From the NCBI GenBank assembly GCA_016720635.1, contig JADKKF010000007.1, forward strand, positions 1 through 64,000: a stretch of 64,000 nt of DNA, in the 5' to 3' direction. The notes beneath the pieces were generated by a model. It was not told the DNA's origin, searched no databases, and saw only the letters and a program-made list of their open reading frames with translations. This document shows positions 34,077 to 43,798 of the stretch, piece by piece. The position numbers and the translations under genes were made by a program. The DNA comes from Saprospiraceae bacterium (lineage in GTDB: Bacteria; Bacteroidota; Bacteroidia; Chitinophagales; Saprospiraceae). Numbering within the stretch: position 1 is the stretch's first letter; each line of letters starts with the position of its first letter.

Positions 34077-35501
34077 ATGGCGCATCTCCAAAGCACAAGT
34101 ATGGAATCAAATATAAACGTCGAGGCGGATATCTTGCATGACTCGGTCAATAATTCTTATACAAAAAATAAAAAAGTATTCATAGAGAGTTATGGCTGTG
34201 CCATGAATCACAGTGACAGTGAGATTGTAGCGTCTATTTTGGCTGAGGAGGGATACACCAATTCGTCAAAGGTGGAAGAAGCCGATCTGATATTGCTGAA
34301 TACTTGTTCGATTCGAGATAAAGCCGAAGAAACGATACGACATAGAATCAAGGACTTTAAGGCCATGAAAAGGGCAAATCGCGGATTAATAATCGGTGTA
34401 CTAGGCTGCATGGCGGAGCGATTAAAAAAGAAATTCTTAGAAGAGGAGCGTTTGGTTGATCTGGTAGTTGGACCTGATGCCTACAGGAGTTTGCCTGATT
34501 TATTATATCAAGTAGAAGGCGGTGAAAAAGGTATAAATGTACTGCTGAGCCGAGAGGAGACATATGCGGATATAAGTCCTGTGCGGTTGTCTTCGAATGG
34601 TATATCAGCGTTTATCTCTATTATGAGGGGATGTGACAATATGTGCAGTTTTTGCGTGGTGCCATTTACTAGAGGTCGGGAGCGTTCTAGGGATCTCTTT
34701 TCGATTCTGGCAGAAATGCAAGATCTAGTGGAGAAGGGATATAAAGAAGTGACGCTTTTGGGGCAGAATGTGGATAGTTATAAATGGGAAAACCCTGAGA
34801 CAAAATCTGTGGTTACATTTGCTATGTTACTCGAAGCGGTGGCAAAAGTTGATCCTAACGTAAGGATTAGATTTTCTACATCACACCCAAAGGATATCAC
34901 GGATGAAGTATTATTCACCATGGCTGCTTATGACAATATTTGTAAGTACATCCATTTACCAGTCCAATCAGGCAATAGCCGAATCTTGGAAATGATGAAC
35001 CGGACTTATGACCGAGAGTGGTATATAGATAAGATTGATAGAATATATGAAATAATGCCTGACTGCACGATTTCTAGTGATATGATAGCTGGATTTTGTT
35101 CTGAAACAGAGGCGGAGCATCAAGATACACTCTCCATGATTGAATATGCCAAATATTCTTTGTCCTATACTTTTTATTATTCTGAAAGACCTGGAACTAC
35201 GGCAGCTCGAAAATACCCTGACGACGTTCCTTTAGACGTGAAAAAAAGGAGATTGGCGGAGATCATTGAAGTCCAGAGACGAGTTTCTCACGAACTGAAC
35301 CTGTTGGATTTAGGCAAAACATTTGAGGTATTGATAGAAGGCGACTCGAAGAAATCAGATAAGGATTTCAGTGGCCGAAATTCGCAAAACAAAATGATTA
35401 TCTTTCCTAAAATGGCTGGGTATAAACCAGGTGATTACGCCCAAGTAAAAGTTCTAGAAGTTACTTCAGCAACACTTAAAGGAGAGATTAATCCGCACTA
35501 G
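34077..35501 (+). CDS. miaB: tRNA-2-methylthio-N6-dimethylallyladenosine synthase (methylthiotransferase)
   Basis: This radical-SAM enzyme adds a methylthio group to i6A37 of tRNAs. The N-terminal cluster ligands are in ESYGCAMNHSDSE, LLNTCSIRDKAE and GVLGCMAER. The radical-SAM cysteines are in RGCDNMCSFCVVPFTRGRER, followed by VTLLGQNVDSY and IHLPVQSGNSRIL. A C-terminal TRAM domain ends the protein (FEVLIEGDSKKS onward). I start at ATG 34077, leaving about 474 residues; a TTG at 34056 is in frame. RimO is excluded by the GRERSRD and LGQNV details. It overlaps the FadL-like gene tail to tail by 14 bases. Confidence 0.95.
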   Translation: MAHLQSTSMESNINVEADILHDSVNNSYTKNKKVFIESYGCAMNHSDSEIVASILAEEGYTNSSKVEEADLILLNTCSIRDKAEETIRHRIKDFKAMKRANRGLIIGVLGCMAERLKKKFLEEERLVDLVVGPDAYRSLPDLLYQVEGGEKGINVLLSREETYADISPVRLSSNGISAFISIMRGCDNMCSFCVVPFTRGRERSRDLFSILAEMQDLVEKGYKEVTLLGQNVDSYKWENPETKSVVTFAMLLEAVAKVDPNVRIRFSTSHPKDITDEVLFTMAAYDNICKYIHLPVQSGNSRILEMMNRTYDREWYIDKIDRIYEIMPDCTISSDMIAGFCSETEAEHQDTLSMIEYAKYSLSYTFYYSERPGTTAARKYPDDVPLDVKKRRLAEIIEVQRRVSHELNLLDLGKTFEVLIEGDSKKSDKDFSGRNSQNKMIIFPKMAGYKPGDYAQVKVLEVTSATLKGEINPH

Positions 35502-36981
35502 AAATTTTCAAACCAATAGTCAACATAATTTGATGTTGGGTAATATCACTGGTAGCAAATGGCTTTGGTTTCCCATTGAGCTGGTACGCCAATATTCCTT
35601 TGGAGTTTGAGCGGTTGTTGTAAGCCAAGTCGATGAAAAAATTATCTTCCCTGATACCAAGTCCGATGCTATATGCTGGATTGTACCCTTCTTCATTGGC
35701 AAATGGCCTGCCATACAAGCCAAAACCTCCTCTAACGCGAAATATATCATAGGCCAATTCCCCACCAAACTTGACATTGACAATAGACTGGTATATTTTA
35801 TCAATTTCGTTATTCAATTGCTTGAAATAGTTTATATCACCACTAGATGAGAATTCAGAATCAGTTTTATATTTGCTTTGTCGATAGTCTATGTATTCTA
35901 TTTCACCGCTTAAAAAACCTACCCTAGATACGAAGGCAATACTCCCAATCAACCTTTGGGGAGAAATCATGGCATATTTAAATTGTCCTTCTTCTGAAGG
36001 TTTGGAAGTTATTCGTTGATTGCCCGAAGCTTGGGTAGTATAGTCGTAAGTAAATTCTGCTGTATAATCTTCGGTAACCTTATAATAACTAGGAGTGTGG
36101 TATCCAAAACCGACCCTAATGTTGTAGATAGGCTTTAGGATGAATCCAAATTTGGCATTTATACCAGTTCCTTTGGTCGAAAATGTTCTAGTATATGAAA
36201 GGTTATTAAAAGTTCTGATATGTTCATCAGAATCATTTTCTGAATAAATATTTGTTTCGTGATAGGAATAATATGGAATACCAATGGTCATTCCTAATTG
36301 TAAAAATTCTTTATAATTAGCCCCATAACCTATAAAAAAATCATTGATTCTGCCTTTAGATTCAATTGTGTGCGACTTTTTATCCCTTACTTCGATCTGG
36401 GTATCAAAGTCCGTTTCGTAATTTAAGTCATCATCCACATCATAAATGGCGCCAGACTGCCAAGCCAATTTTTCAGCATAATCATCTAAATTGGACGAAA
36501 TCTGGCCATCGGCAGCAGCTTTGAATTTTTCTACAATACTGCCCATTGAGATTCCTTCGTAGCTTATTTTTTCTCTAAATTCTGCGGATCGATTCAACCC
36601 GATACCAAAAGTCAAATTTGACCATTTTTTATTCGGTCTAGCCCCAGTAGTCCCAATAAGGCCCAAATTGCTCAAATTAATACCAAATTTCGAGTCCTTG
36701 GTAGCTACATTGCCATCGCCTTCCAAAGTTGATGTCGATTTTGCGTTAAAAAAAGCAGGGGTAAAAGTAAATTCGCTTTTTCTAAAAGCACCAAGCCCAG
36801 CAGGGTTTTGAGAGATACATCCAAAATCTGCACCCAAAGCGCTCATACTGCCTCCTGTGCCTGCTATACGAGCAGTTCCATATTGATTGGCAATTCCAAT
36901 CCTCAAAATATCGGATGAAACTTGTGCTCCTAAGAAATTAATGGTTATAAAAAAGCAAATTAATAGGCGTAATGCTTTCAT
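35488..36981 (-). CDS. OmpP1/FadL/TodX-like outer-membrane transport protein
   Basis: The 497-residue protein has a signal peptide (RLLICFFITINFLGAQ) and then the FadL-like start ARIAGTGGSMSALGADFGCISQNPAGLGAFRK with the NPAG motif. The rest is an amphipathic beta-barrel (IRVGFGYHTPSYYKVTEDY, ELAYDIFRVRGGFGLYG) ending in an aromatic-rich strand (QIMLTIGLKISS). The family imports hydrophobic compounds such as fatty acids across the outer membrane. An AlkB-like hydroxylase lies 14 kb away, but no operon link is seen. Confidence 0.85.
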   Translation of the reverse strand: MKALRLLICFFITINFLGAQVSSDILRIGIANQYGTARIAGTGGSMSALGADFGCISQNPAGLGAFRKSEFTFTPAFFNAKSTSTLEGDGNVATKDSKFGINLSNLGLIGTTGARPNKKWSNLTFGIGLNRSAEFREKISYEGISMGSIVEKFKAAADGQISSNLDDYAEKLAWQSGAIYDVDDDLNYETDFDTQIEVRDKKSHTIESKGRINDFFIGYGANYKEFLQLGMTIGIPYYSYHETNIYSENDSDEHIRTFNNLSYTRTFSTKGTGINAKFGFILKPIYNIRVGFGYHTPSYYKVTEDYTAEFTYDYTTQASGNQRITSKPSEEGQFKYAMISPQRLIGSIAFVSRVGFLSGEIEYIDYRQSKYKTDSEFSSSGDINYFKQLNNEIDKIYQSIVNVKFGGELAYDIFRVRGGFGLYGRPFANEEGYNPAYSIGLGIREDNFFIDLAYNNRSNSKGILAYQLNGKPKPFATSDITQHQIMLTIGLKISSAD

Positions 36982-37009
36982 TTATTTGTATTTGATTTTT
37001 AAAAATAAA

Positions 37010-37047
37010 AATGCCACTTAGAGAATAAAATTCTGATAAGTGGCATT
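37010..37047 (-). terminator. Stem-loop between the FadL-like gene and the downstream gene
   Basis: AATGCCACTTA (37010-37020) pairs with TAAGTGGCATT (37037-37047), 11 bp, with an inner AGAAT-AAA-ATTCT stem. It lies in the gap just upstream of the FadL-like... gene's own end side and directly beyond the stop of the 416-codon gene region start; on the minus strand it falls between the end of the Asn/Tyr/Arg-rich gene (37060) and the start of the FadL-like gene (36981), so it most likely ends the former. Confidence 0.65.
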
Positions 37048-37059
37048 ACATGAGGCTAA

Positions 37060-38259
37060 CTAAAATCTTCTACCGCCACTTCGGGGTGAATCACTCTTTT
37101 GGTGGCTGCTACTATTACTTCTCTCTGAATTACTGTTGTCACTTCTTTGCCAACTTGATTCTGATCGACCAGAATTTGAATTTCTTTCAGTTCTAACTGG
37201 CCTATCTGTTCTTATGGATCTTTCTGAATTGATACTTCTTGGTGATCGATCGGCTCTATTGTCTCTTTCGTATTGGACATCATTGTTTTTCCTCCCTCCA
37301 AATATATTGACAGGTCTTCTTTCTTGGTTTACTGGAGTTCTGCCCGTGTGTCTTAGACTTTCTTCTGAATCTACAGCATTATTTCCGTTTCGTGTATTTC
37401 CCTTGTCCACTTCAACCGTTCTTGGATTTCTGATTTCAGGCTTTGGTCTTGGACTGCGTGGGTTGTCATTGTTCCTCACAGCGTTGTCATATTCTTTCTC
37501 TCTGGCATTTCTTGGTTGGTTGCGGTCAATTCCACTTCCATTTGTTCTACCATCAGAGCCCGAAGTGCTACGTTGTATGATGGCTCCGTTATCTGAAGCG
37601 GTCACTGCACCACCTCTTCTCGCACCATAATGTTTAGGCTTATAGTTGTCATAGGCTACATAATTATTGCGACCTCCATAGTATCCATTATAATAATTAT
37701 TACCCCAGCCCCAGTTATTACAACCCCAACTATTATATCCATAATTGTTGTAGCCATACCCATGCCAAGGTGAATAAAAAGGGTCGTTCCAACCGCCACC
37801 ACCTATGCTGATGTATGTAAACGAATTATAACCTGCTCCCATCCAAAAATTGGGTCTATTGTAATAGTATGGTGCAAATCTCCTGCGCCATCCCCAGTCA
37901 TTGTACATATACGCTGGGCTGTTCCAAGACCAAAAAGGATCATAAAACACTACATCATTGTAAAAGGGATCGAAATAGTTGAATCCTGCATTGGGTCTAT
38001 GGAATCTTTGGATTCTTCTTGTATAAGTATAATCATCCTCATTATCGTAATAATCATACTCGTCGTCATCGTAGTATCCATCATCAGAATAATTGTTATT
38101 ATCAGTTTGTACGGTTTTGACAACGCTTCTTTGATTGTAATCTACCCCATCTTTTTTGGGATCATAATAAACATCATCGAACTGTGCAAAAGTCTGATAA
38201 CTAACGAAAGACAAAATAATAAAACCTAGAATTCTATACATTGACATGTTATTTTTCAT
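37060..38259 (-). CDS. Secreted low-complexity protein rich in Asn, Tyr, Gly and Arg
   Basis: The protein of about 399 residues has a signal peptide (YRILGFIILSFVSYQTFAQF). I chose ATG 38257-38259 (MKNNMSMYR); later ATGs at 38247 and 38241 are possible. Next come an acidic Tyr/Asp stretch (about residues 55-85), an aromatic Asn/Tyr/Gly/Trp-rich region (YGYNNYGYNSWGCNNWGWGN near residue 175) and a Ser/Arg/Asn-rich C-terminal tail (SGRSESSWQRSDNSNSERSN). The composition suggests an extended, probably surface or periplasmic, nucleic-acid- or polymer-binding protein, but no family is recognised. A 38-bp stem-loop follows its stop. Confidence 0.75.
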   Translation of the reverse strand: MKNNMSMYRILGFIILSFVSYQTFAQFDDVYYDPKKDGVDYNQRSVVKTVQTDNNNYSDDGYYDDDEYDYYDNEDDYTYTRRIQRFHRPNAGFNYFDPFYNDVVFYDPFWSWNSPAYMYNDWGWRRRFAPYYYNRPNFWMGAGYNSFTYISIGGGGWNDPFYSPWHGYGYNNYGYNSWGCNNWGWGNNYYNGYYGGRNNYVAYDNYKPKHYGARRGGAVTASDNGAIIQRSTSGSDGRTNGSGIDRNQPRNAREKEYDNAVRNNDNPRSPRPKPEIRNPRTVEVDKGNTRNGNNAVDSEESLRHTGRTPVNQERRPVNIFGGRKNNDVQYERDNRADRSPRSINSERSIRTDRPVRTERNSNSGRSESSWQRSDNSNSERSNSSSHQKSDSPRSGGRRF

Positions 38260-38570
38260 AATACAATAAATTTGAATTTTGTAATTTGATGCTAAGTTAC
38301 TGATATTCATACATACTATTAGTTAATATTTTTATAATATTATAAATACGTATAGTTAAAATATTTTTTTCAATCAAGCAGTCTTCATTAAAAACTGAAT
38401 AAACATTTAGACTAATTGAACCGTTAGAAGTTTATTAAAGGTTCATTTTTTGGAATTTAGATAATAAGAAGCTTTTTCTTAAAGATTATAAACATTTATT
38501 CCAAAACCAGTGATAATAATTTGATAATCAATCAAATATTTCGAAAGCCTAGCATATTAAGGAAGAAAAT

Positions 38571-39314
38571 ATGACAAAAAATACGACCAAGAAAGCAGCC
38601 ACCAAAACGAGTGTATTCAGTTGTAAAGAGTTTGATATCACGCAATCTGAAAATATAATGAAAGTTAGCACCGATGCTATATTGTTAGGTGCTTGGACCG
38701 ATATTCCTGCTTCATGCAGTCACATACTAGATATTGGTACAGGTAGTGGCATATTGGCATTGATGTTGGCACAGAGGGCCTCTGAGGCTATGGTTACAGC
38801 AATAGAGATAGATCAAGAGGCGTATCAATTGGCAGCTGGTAATTTTCAAAAATGCAAGTGGTCAGATAGATTGGCTGCAATTAATTGTTCGCTTCATGAT
38901 TTTACATACGAGGAGCCTTTTGACTTAATTATTTGTAATCCGCCATTTTTCTCAGGAGGTGTGCTTTCAGAATCTCCACAGAAATTGGTCGCGCGACATA
39001 CTCAGAAATTATCCCACCAGGATTTATTATTCAGTGTAAAAAGATTGCTATCTGTAGATGGCTTATTTAGTGTGGTATTACCATATGTAGAAGGAAAACG
39101 CTTCATAGAGCTGGCTAACAACTTTAATTTGTATTGTACGCATGAGATGAATGTGCGAGGCTCTGAACATAAACCTATTGAAAGGCTCTTGTTGACATTT
39201 TCTAGGACTGCAAAGGACACGGTGACTGATTCGATCGTAATAGAAATGGAGCAACGTCACAAATACTCTCCTGAATATATTGCATTGACTCAATCATTCT
39301 ACCTAAATATGTAA
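38571..39314 (+). CDS. trmN6: tRNA1(Val) (adenine-37-N6)-methyltransferase
   Basis: The 247-residue enzyme has the YfiC/TrmN6 arrangement: FSCKEFDITQSENIMKVSTD with ILLGAWTD, the SAM motif ILDIGTGSGILALMLAQR (about residue 50) and the adenine N6 motif NPPFF (about residue 124) in LIICNPPFFSGG. The last part, LLTFSRTAKD, is usual for the group. It methylates A37 of tRNA-Val in E. coli. A basic N-terminal tail (MTKNTTKKAATKTS) is unremarkable. It ends at a shared bidirectional terminator. Confidence 0.9.
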   Translation: MTKNTTKKAATKTSVFSCKEFDITQSENIMKVSTDAILLGAWTDIPASCSHILDIGTGSGILALMLAQRASEAMVTAIEIDQEAYQLAAGNFQKCKWSDRLAAINCSLHDFTYEEPFDLIICNPPFFSGGVLSESPQKLVARHTQKLSHQDLLFSVKRLLSVDGLFSVVLPYVEGKRFIELANNFNLYCTHEMNVRGSEHKPIERLLLTFSRTAKDTVTDSIVIEMEQRHKYSPEYIALTQSFYLNM

Positions 39315-39320
39315 TAAAAA

Positions 39321-39347
39321 AAAGCCGAGACTTTTGATCACGGCTTT
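39321..39347. terminator. Bidirectional terminator between trmN6 and the DNA-binding protein gene
   Basis: AAAGCCG (39321-39327) pairs with CGGCTTT (39341-39347), with a run of A before and T after. It separates the convergent genes ending at 39314 and 39370. Confidence 0.65.
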
Positions 39348-39369
39348 GATATTTTTATTTTTTTTGAAA

Positions 39370-39615
39370 TTATGAATGGCTTGCTAAGATTTCTCTGGCC
39401 AATTCTAGAATTCTGGTGTCCTCAATGGTGACAACTCCACCACCTGGCCCTGGTTGTAAATGTAAGTCAGCAGTTTTTCCATCTTTATAATGGTCGCCTC
39501 CAAAAAAGTTTCGAACGGTTTGCTCTTCAATATTCAATTGCTGGGCAATTTTAGCAATACTGCCAGTGGGTAAACTGTGTTTGATCTGACGAAGCTCATC
39601 AAAAGTTAATACCAT
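39370..39615 (-). CDS. Small DNA-binding-like protein conserved in Bacteroidota
   Basis: The protein of about 81 residues has a helix-turn-helix-like stretch (GSIAKIAQQLNIEEQTVRNFF), then a glycine-rich loop (LQPGPGGGVVTIEDTRILEL) and a final helix. I take the ATG at 39613-39615 (MVLTFDELRQ); an upstream ATG would add three residues. This resembles the small DNA-binding proteins found in many Bacteroidota genomes, but the role is unknown. It stands alone. Confidence 0.65.
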   Translation of the reverse strand: MVLTFDELRQIKHSLPTGSIAKIAQQLNIEEQTVRNFFGGDHYKDGKTADLHLQPGPGGGVVTIEDTRILELAREILASHS

Positions 39616-39890
39616 ATGAATCAATTTATGGGTGAATAAATATTATGTATTATGTGGCAATTTAATATTTTTTATCCGAATAATGAAATTTTTTTAGCAT
39701 TAATATTCATAAAAAAATAATAGTTGGGAAGGAATATTCTTTCTCCCAAATTTGGAATATGAAACCATTTTATTTTTATAATTTAAAATTATATTTTTCA
39801 AAAATTTGAATAAAAATATCGAACTAAGCCAACAATGGACATAATTAAGTGTTTCCAAAAAATAAAATCATAGGTAAATTTAATTTTGAT

Positions 39891-41237
39891 ATGGTACAAA
39901 AACCATCCTTGCCCAAAGGTACTAGAGACTTTGGTCCCGAAGCTGTTGCGAAGAGAAATTTCATTTTTGATAAGATAAAAGCATGTTTTCAATCTCACGG
40001 TTATCTTCCCATTGAGACGCCAGTAATGGAATCGCTTTCGACCCTTACGGGTAAATATGGCGAAGAAGGGGATAGGCTGCTTTTTAAAGTATTGAACAAC
40101 GGTGATTATTTAGCCGATGTAAATCAAGAGGATTTAACGCAGAAAAATAGCAATAAAGTTATTTCTCAGATATCTAAAAGAGGACTGAGATATGATTTGA
40201 CGGTTCCATTTGCAAGGTTCGTAGCGATGAATAGAAATGAAATTAATTTTCCTTTCAAGCGATTCCAAATCCAACAAGTTTGGAGGGCGGATAGACCCCA
40301 AAAAGGCCGTTATCAAGAGTTTTATCAATGTGATGCGGACATCGTAGGTTCAGATTCATTGATGTATGAAGCGGAATTGATAGAAATCTATGACTCAGTT
40401 TTTACTGCACTGAATTTACCAGTTGAGATAATGGTTAATAACCGAAAAGTTCTCGAGGGAATTGCTGAGACTATCGGTGCTCAAAATTTATTCATAGAAA
40501 TGACGGTAGCCATCGACAAATTGGATAAAATAGGATGGCAAGGTGTAGGTGCCGAGTTATTAACGAAAGGTTTTAGCCAAGATCAGATCGAGAAACTCAC
40601 CAAAATCCTAGACATTACTAAACTAGCCGATTTAGAGCCTTGGCTGGTTGAAAGTGAGATTGGTTTGTTAGGGATCGAAGAACTCAAGACATTACACCTA
40701 TATTTGGATAAAATTTCTTTGGATCAAGATGTTAAGTTAGACTTGAAATTGGCTCGTGGATTGAATTATTATACTGGCTGTATTTTGGAAGTAAAGGCTA
40801 AAACAGCCGCGATGGGCAGTTTGGGAGGAGGAGGAAGATATGCCAATCTCACTGAAGTATTTGGGTTGTCTGGTGTTAGCGGAGTTGGAATTTCCTTTGG
40901 GGCAGAGCGGATATTTGACGTGATGGAAGAGTTGAATTTATTTCCACCGAATGTCTTGGCTCAACCACAGCTACTGATTATAACGGATGATGATTGTGTG
41001 TTGGATGGCTTTGAAACAGCCTACAAACTTAGAAAAGCAGGAATTGCAGTTGATCTTTATCCCAGTCCTGCCAAATTTAAAAAGCAAATGAAATACGCGG
41101 ACGATCGGAAGTTTGCCTTTGTTTTGATTATTGGAATTCAAGAGAAAGAGCAGCAGAAATATGCCCTGAAGAATATGGTTACTGGAGAACAAATTGCCAT
41201 TTCTTGGGACGAATTGATTGTCAAATTTTCAAAATAG
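39891..41237 (+). CDS. hisS: Histidyl-tRNA synthetase
   Basis: This class II synthetase charges tRNA-His. Starting at ATG 39891 (MVQKPSLPKGTRDFGPEAV) gives 448 residues. Motif 1 follows (ETPVMESLSTLTGKYGEEGD), motif 2 is QIQQVWRADRPQKGRYQEFYQ (about residue 122), the histidine A box is ARGLNYYTG (about residue 285) and motif 3 is GVGISFGAERIFD. The C-terminal anticodon domain (LLIITDDDCVLDGFETAYKL) is complete. The YigZ gene follows at once. Confidence 0.96.
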   Translation: MVQKPSLPKGTRDFGPEAVAKRNFIFDKIKACFQSHGYLPIETPVMESLSTLTGKYGEEGDRLLFKVLNNGDYLADVNQEDLTQKNSNKVISQISKRGLRYDLTVPFARFVAMNRNEINFPFKRFQIQQVWRADRPQKGRYQEFYQCDADIVGSDSLMYEAELIEIYDSVFTALNLPVEIMVNNRKVLEGIAETIGAQNLFIEMTVAIDKLDKIGWQGVGAELLTKGFSQDQIEKLTKILDITKLADLEPWLVESEIGLLGIEELKTLHLYLDKISLDQDVKLDLKLARGLNYYTGCILEVKAKTAAMGSLGGGGRYANLTEVFGLSGVSGVGISFGAERIFDVMEELNLFPPNVLAQPQLLIITDDDCVLDGFETAYKLRKAGIAVDLYPSPAKFKKQMKYADDRKFAFVLIIGIQEKEQQKYALKNMVTGEQIAISWDELIVKFSK

Positions 41238-41250
41238 AAATCAAATTTGC

Positions 41251-41912
41251 TTGGCACAAGAAGGAACATACAAAACCATCCAATCGCCTGTCGAAGGAGA
41301 GTTTAAAGACCGTGGAAGCAAGTTTATTGCCTTTTTATTTCCAATGAAAACGGTCGATGCTTTTCATGAAAAATTAAGTGAAATAAAAGTACTTCATCCC
41401 AAATGTCGGCACTATTGTTACGCATATCGGTTGGGAAATTTAGGTGAAATAAAACGTATGAATGATGACGGTGAGCCTAGCAATACCGCAGGTAAGCCCA
41501 TCCTAGGGCAGTTGGAAAAGAACGAACTTACATATGTGGGTTGCGTAGTTGTGCGTTATTTTGGGGTATTTTACTAGGAACTTCTGGACTAATAAATGCT
41601 TATAAGCATGCAACTATAGAGGCGATAGCTGTTGCGGAAATCATAGAAAAGGTAATAACCACTCAAGCCAAAATAACAATTCCATACAATCTATCATTTT
41701 ATATAATGGATTTGGTTAAAAAGTACCATTATGTATTGCTAGGATATCATGCGGCGGAAGAAGTAGAATTGACTATCGAATTACCAAAAATTTACCGAGA
41801 GGCATTTACAAATGAAATTTGGGAACATTTTTTGGATCTGCCAGAGGCAAGGGCAGTTTATAAAACCCAGGAGACTTTTCTGAAGAATATAGAAATACTT
41901 GATTCTCTATGA
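41251..41912 (+). pseudogene. YigZ/IMPACT family protein, split by a frameshift
   Basis: The first part has the IMPACT signature: VEGEFKDRGSKFIAFLFPM, HPKCRHYCYAYRLG and DDGEPSNTAGKPILGQL, up to YVGCVVVRYFG. The second frame resumes with GILLGTSGLINAYKHAT, the normal continuation (family VRYFGG-LLGTSGLI), so one base is missing in the GGGG run at 41562-41567. The C-terminal half ends IEILDSL. The joined product would be about 220 residues. Start: a TTG at 41251 (LAQEGTYK) is the likeliest just after hisS. It ends with an ATGA overlap onto coaE. A sequencing error is plausible in this conserved gene. Confidence 0.85.
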
Positions 41913-42514
41913 AAAAATTAGACGCACCAAAAACCATTTGTGTTACCGGAAATATTGGGACTGGTAAATCATACGTTTGTAATATTTTTAGAAATTTGGG
42001 TTTTCCTATCTACAATACGGACATTGAAGCGAAGAATATTGTAATTGCAGATGAGGTAGTAAAAAATTCAATCGTCGAGCTTTTGGGCAAGGATGCTTAC
42101 CTTGAAAGTGGCGAATACAATCGGGCTTATGTTGCTAGTAAGATTTTTGCTGACGATATTTTATTGAAAAAATTGAATAAAATAGTTCATCCAGCGGTAG
42201 CAAAACATTATAATGATTGGTTAAAGGAACAATCTTCACCATGGGTCATCAAGGAGTCCGCTTTGATTTTTGAAGCTAAATTACAAAAAGGTTGCAATAA
42301 AATCCTGCTGGTGACTGCCCCTTTGCAAACAAGGATAGAAAGGCTCAAGATCCGAGATAATATCTCCGTTGATCAAATTATGAAAAAAATATCAAAGCAA
42401 ATCAGTGATTATGAAAAGATTGGAGCCGTTGACTTCGTCATAGAAAATGATGGTATCCAAGACGTTCAAGTCCAAGTCAATACATTTATAAATCAGTTTT
42501 TATCTTCCAAATAA
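41909..42514 (+). CDS. coaE: Dephospho-CoA kinase
   Basis: The 201-residue kinase performs the last step of coenzyme A synthesis. The P-loop is VTGNIGTGKSYVCNIF (about residue 12), followed by FPIYNTDIEAKNI with the conserved aspartate, then HPAVAKHYNDWLK and ALIFEAKLQKGCNKILLVTA. RIERLKIRD is the lid-type region. The ATG overlaps the YigZ stop (ATGA), so translation is probably coupled. panC, another CoA-pathway gene, is in the window but unlinked. Confidence 0.94.
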   Translation: MKKLDAPKTICVTGNIGTGKSYVCNIFRNLGFPIYNTDIEAKNIVIADEVVKNSIVELLGKDAYLESGEYNRAYVASKIFADDILLKKLNKIVHPAVAKHYNDWLKEQSSPWVIKESALIFEAKLQKGCNKILLVTAPLQTRIERLKIRDNISVDQIMKKISKQISDYEKIGAVDFVIENDGIQDVQVQVNTFINQFLSSK

Positions 42515-42547
42515 ACCTGCGATTTTATACCACAAGTTGCCATAAGT

Positions 42548-43798
42548 CTATTTGACGTTGGTTGTCACAAATGCATCCTTAAACCCTAGGCTTTGCAATT
42601 CTTTTCTAAGCCTAGAAGCTTCTTCGGGCGATTTAAATGAACCAGTATGATATTTGTACAAGTTGTTTTCAAATTTGATTTTAATATCCGAAATTTTTGA
42701 AAAAGGATGTTCTTTCAGTGGAAGTTTTTTAGTTGCCACAGCAAATTGTACCACATAATATTTTTCAAATGTGTCTTCGTTAGGTACAAAATTTTTATTG
42801 CCTTTAGGGGTATTGGGTCCTTTCTGTGTGGGAAGTTTAGCTTGAGAATTGTCTGAGTCATTGCTGGTGTTATTGGCATTTTCTATATTTACTCGCTTGG
42901 TCTCATACATGGTTTTATAATTTTGTATGGCGTCCACGATATTGTTAGCAATCGTATTTTGACCATGATCTGACATCAAATATTGTTCTTCCTCTGCGTT
43001 GGTCATAAAGCCTGACTCAATCAAGAGGCTTGGCATTGCAGTTTGCCTTATTACTACGAACCCTGCTTGTTTTACGCCTAAAGATTTTCTAGATGGTTCA
43101 TTACTGAAATTTTCCTCTATCATGTGAGCCAATGCGATGCTTTGTTCCAAGAACGCATTTTGGTAAAGTGACATAATAATATGGTTTTCAGCGGCATTTG
43201 GATTGTAACCATCATAGTTTTTTTGATAATTATCTTCCAATAGAATGGCTTGATTTTCACGCTTTGCGACTGCCAAATTTTCTTTAGCCTTGTGCAGTCC
43301 TAACACATAAGTTTCTGTTCCTTTGATTTTGGGATTGCTCAGTGCATTGCAGTGGATGCTGATGAAAAGATCTGCATTGGCCTTATTGGCAATATCTGCA
43401 CGTTCGTACAGCGGGATGAAAATATCTTTTGCTCGTGTATATATAATCTTTACTTCGTTCTTATACTTTTCTTTGAGTTTTTCACCCAGCCTCACGGCAA
43501 TTCCTAAAGTAACTTCTTTTTCTAATCCAAAACGACCACTACAGCCAGGATCTTTGCCTCCATGTCCAGCATCAATGACGATGGTTTTGACTTGATATCC
43601 ATCCTTTCCTACAGACTTATTCTTCTTGTATTCAGGAATTAAATCAATAATATCATCATTAACCAAAACCTTAGCAGGGGTTGATGTGACGTATTTCGAT
43701 GATTGATTTTCATTGGAAGAGTAAAGGACGGACTTCTTAATGGTCCAAGAGAGCAATAAAATTGAAAATAGTGTTAATAGACCTTTAAAATTTAGCAT
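42548..43798 (-). CDS. N-acetylmuramoyl-L-alanine amidase with C-terminal SPOR-like domain
   Basis: The 416-residue protein has a signal/anchor (LLTLFSILLLSWTIKKS) and an Amidase_3 domain at about residues 70-300. The zinc-site pieces are TIVIDAGHGGKDPGC, GLEKEVTLGIAVRLGEKL, FISIHCNALSN and LLIESGFMTNAEEEQYL with the catalytic glutamate. The last 75 residues (YYVVQFAVATKKLPLKEHPF, YKYHTGSFKSPEEASRLRKE) resemble a SPOR/peptidoglycan-binding domain. It cleaves the stem peptide from glycan in the periplasm, in cell division or turnover. It is divergent from the LptD-like gene with a 128-bp gap. Confidence 0.93.
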   Translation of the reverse strand: MLNFKGLLTLFSILLLSWTIKKSVLYSSNENQSSKYVTSTPAKVLVNDDIIDLIPEYKKNKSVGKDGYQVKTIVIDAGHGGKDPGCSGRFGLEKEVTLGIAVRLGEKLKEKYKNEVKIIYTRAKDIFIPLYERADIANKANADLFISIHCNALSNPKIKGTETYVLGLHKAKENLAVAKRENQAILLEDNYQKNYDGYNPNAAENHIIMSLYQNAFLEQSIALAHMIEENFSNEPSRKSLGVKQAGFVVIRQTAMPSLLIESGFMTNAEEEQYLMSDHGQNTIANNIVDAIQNYKTMYETKRVNIENANNTSNDSDNSQAKLPTQKGPNTPKGNKNFVPNEDTFEKYYVVQFAVATKKLPLKEHPFSKISDIKIKFENNLYKYHTGSFKSPEEASRLRKELQSLGFKDAFVTTNVK

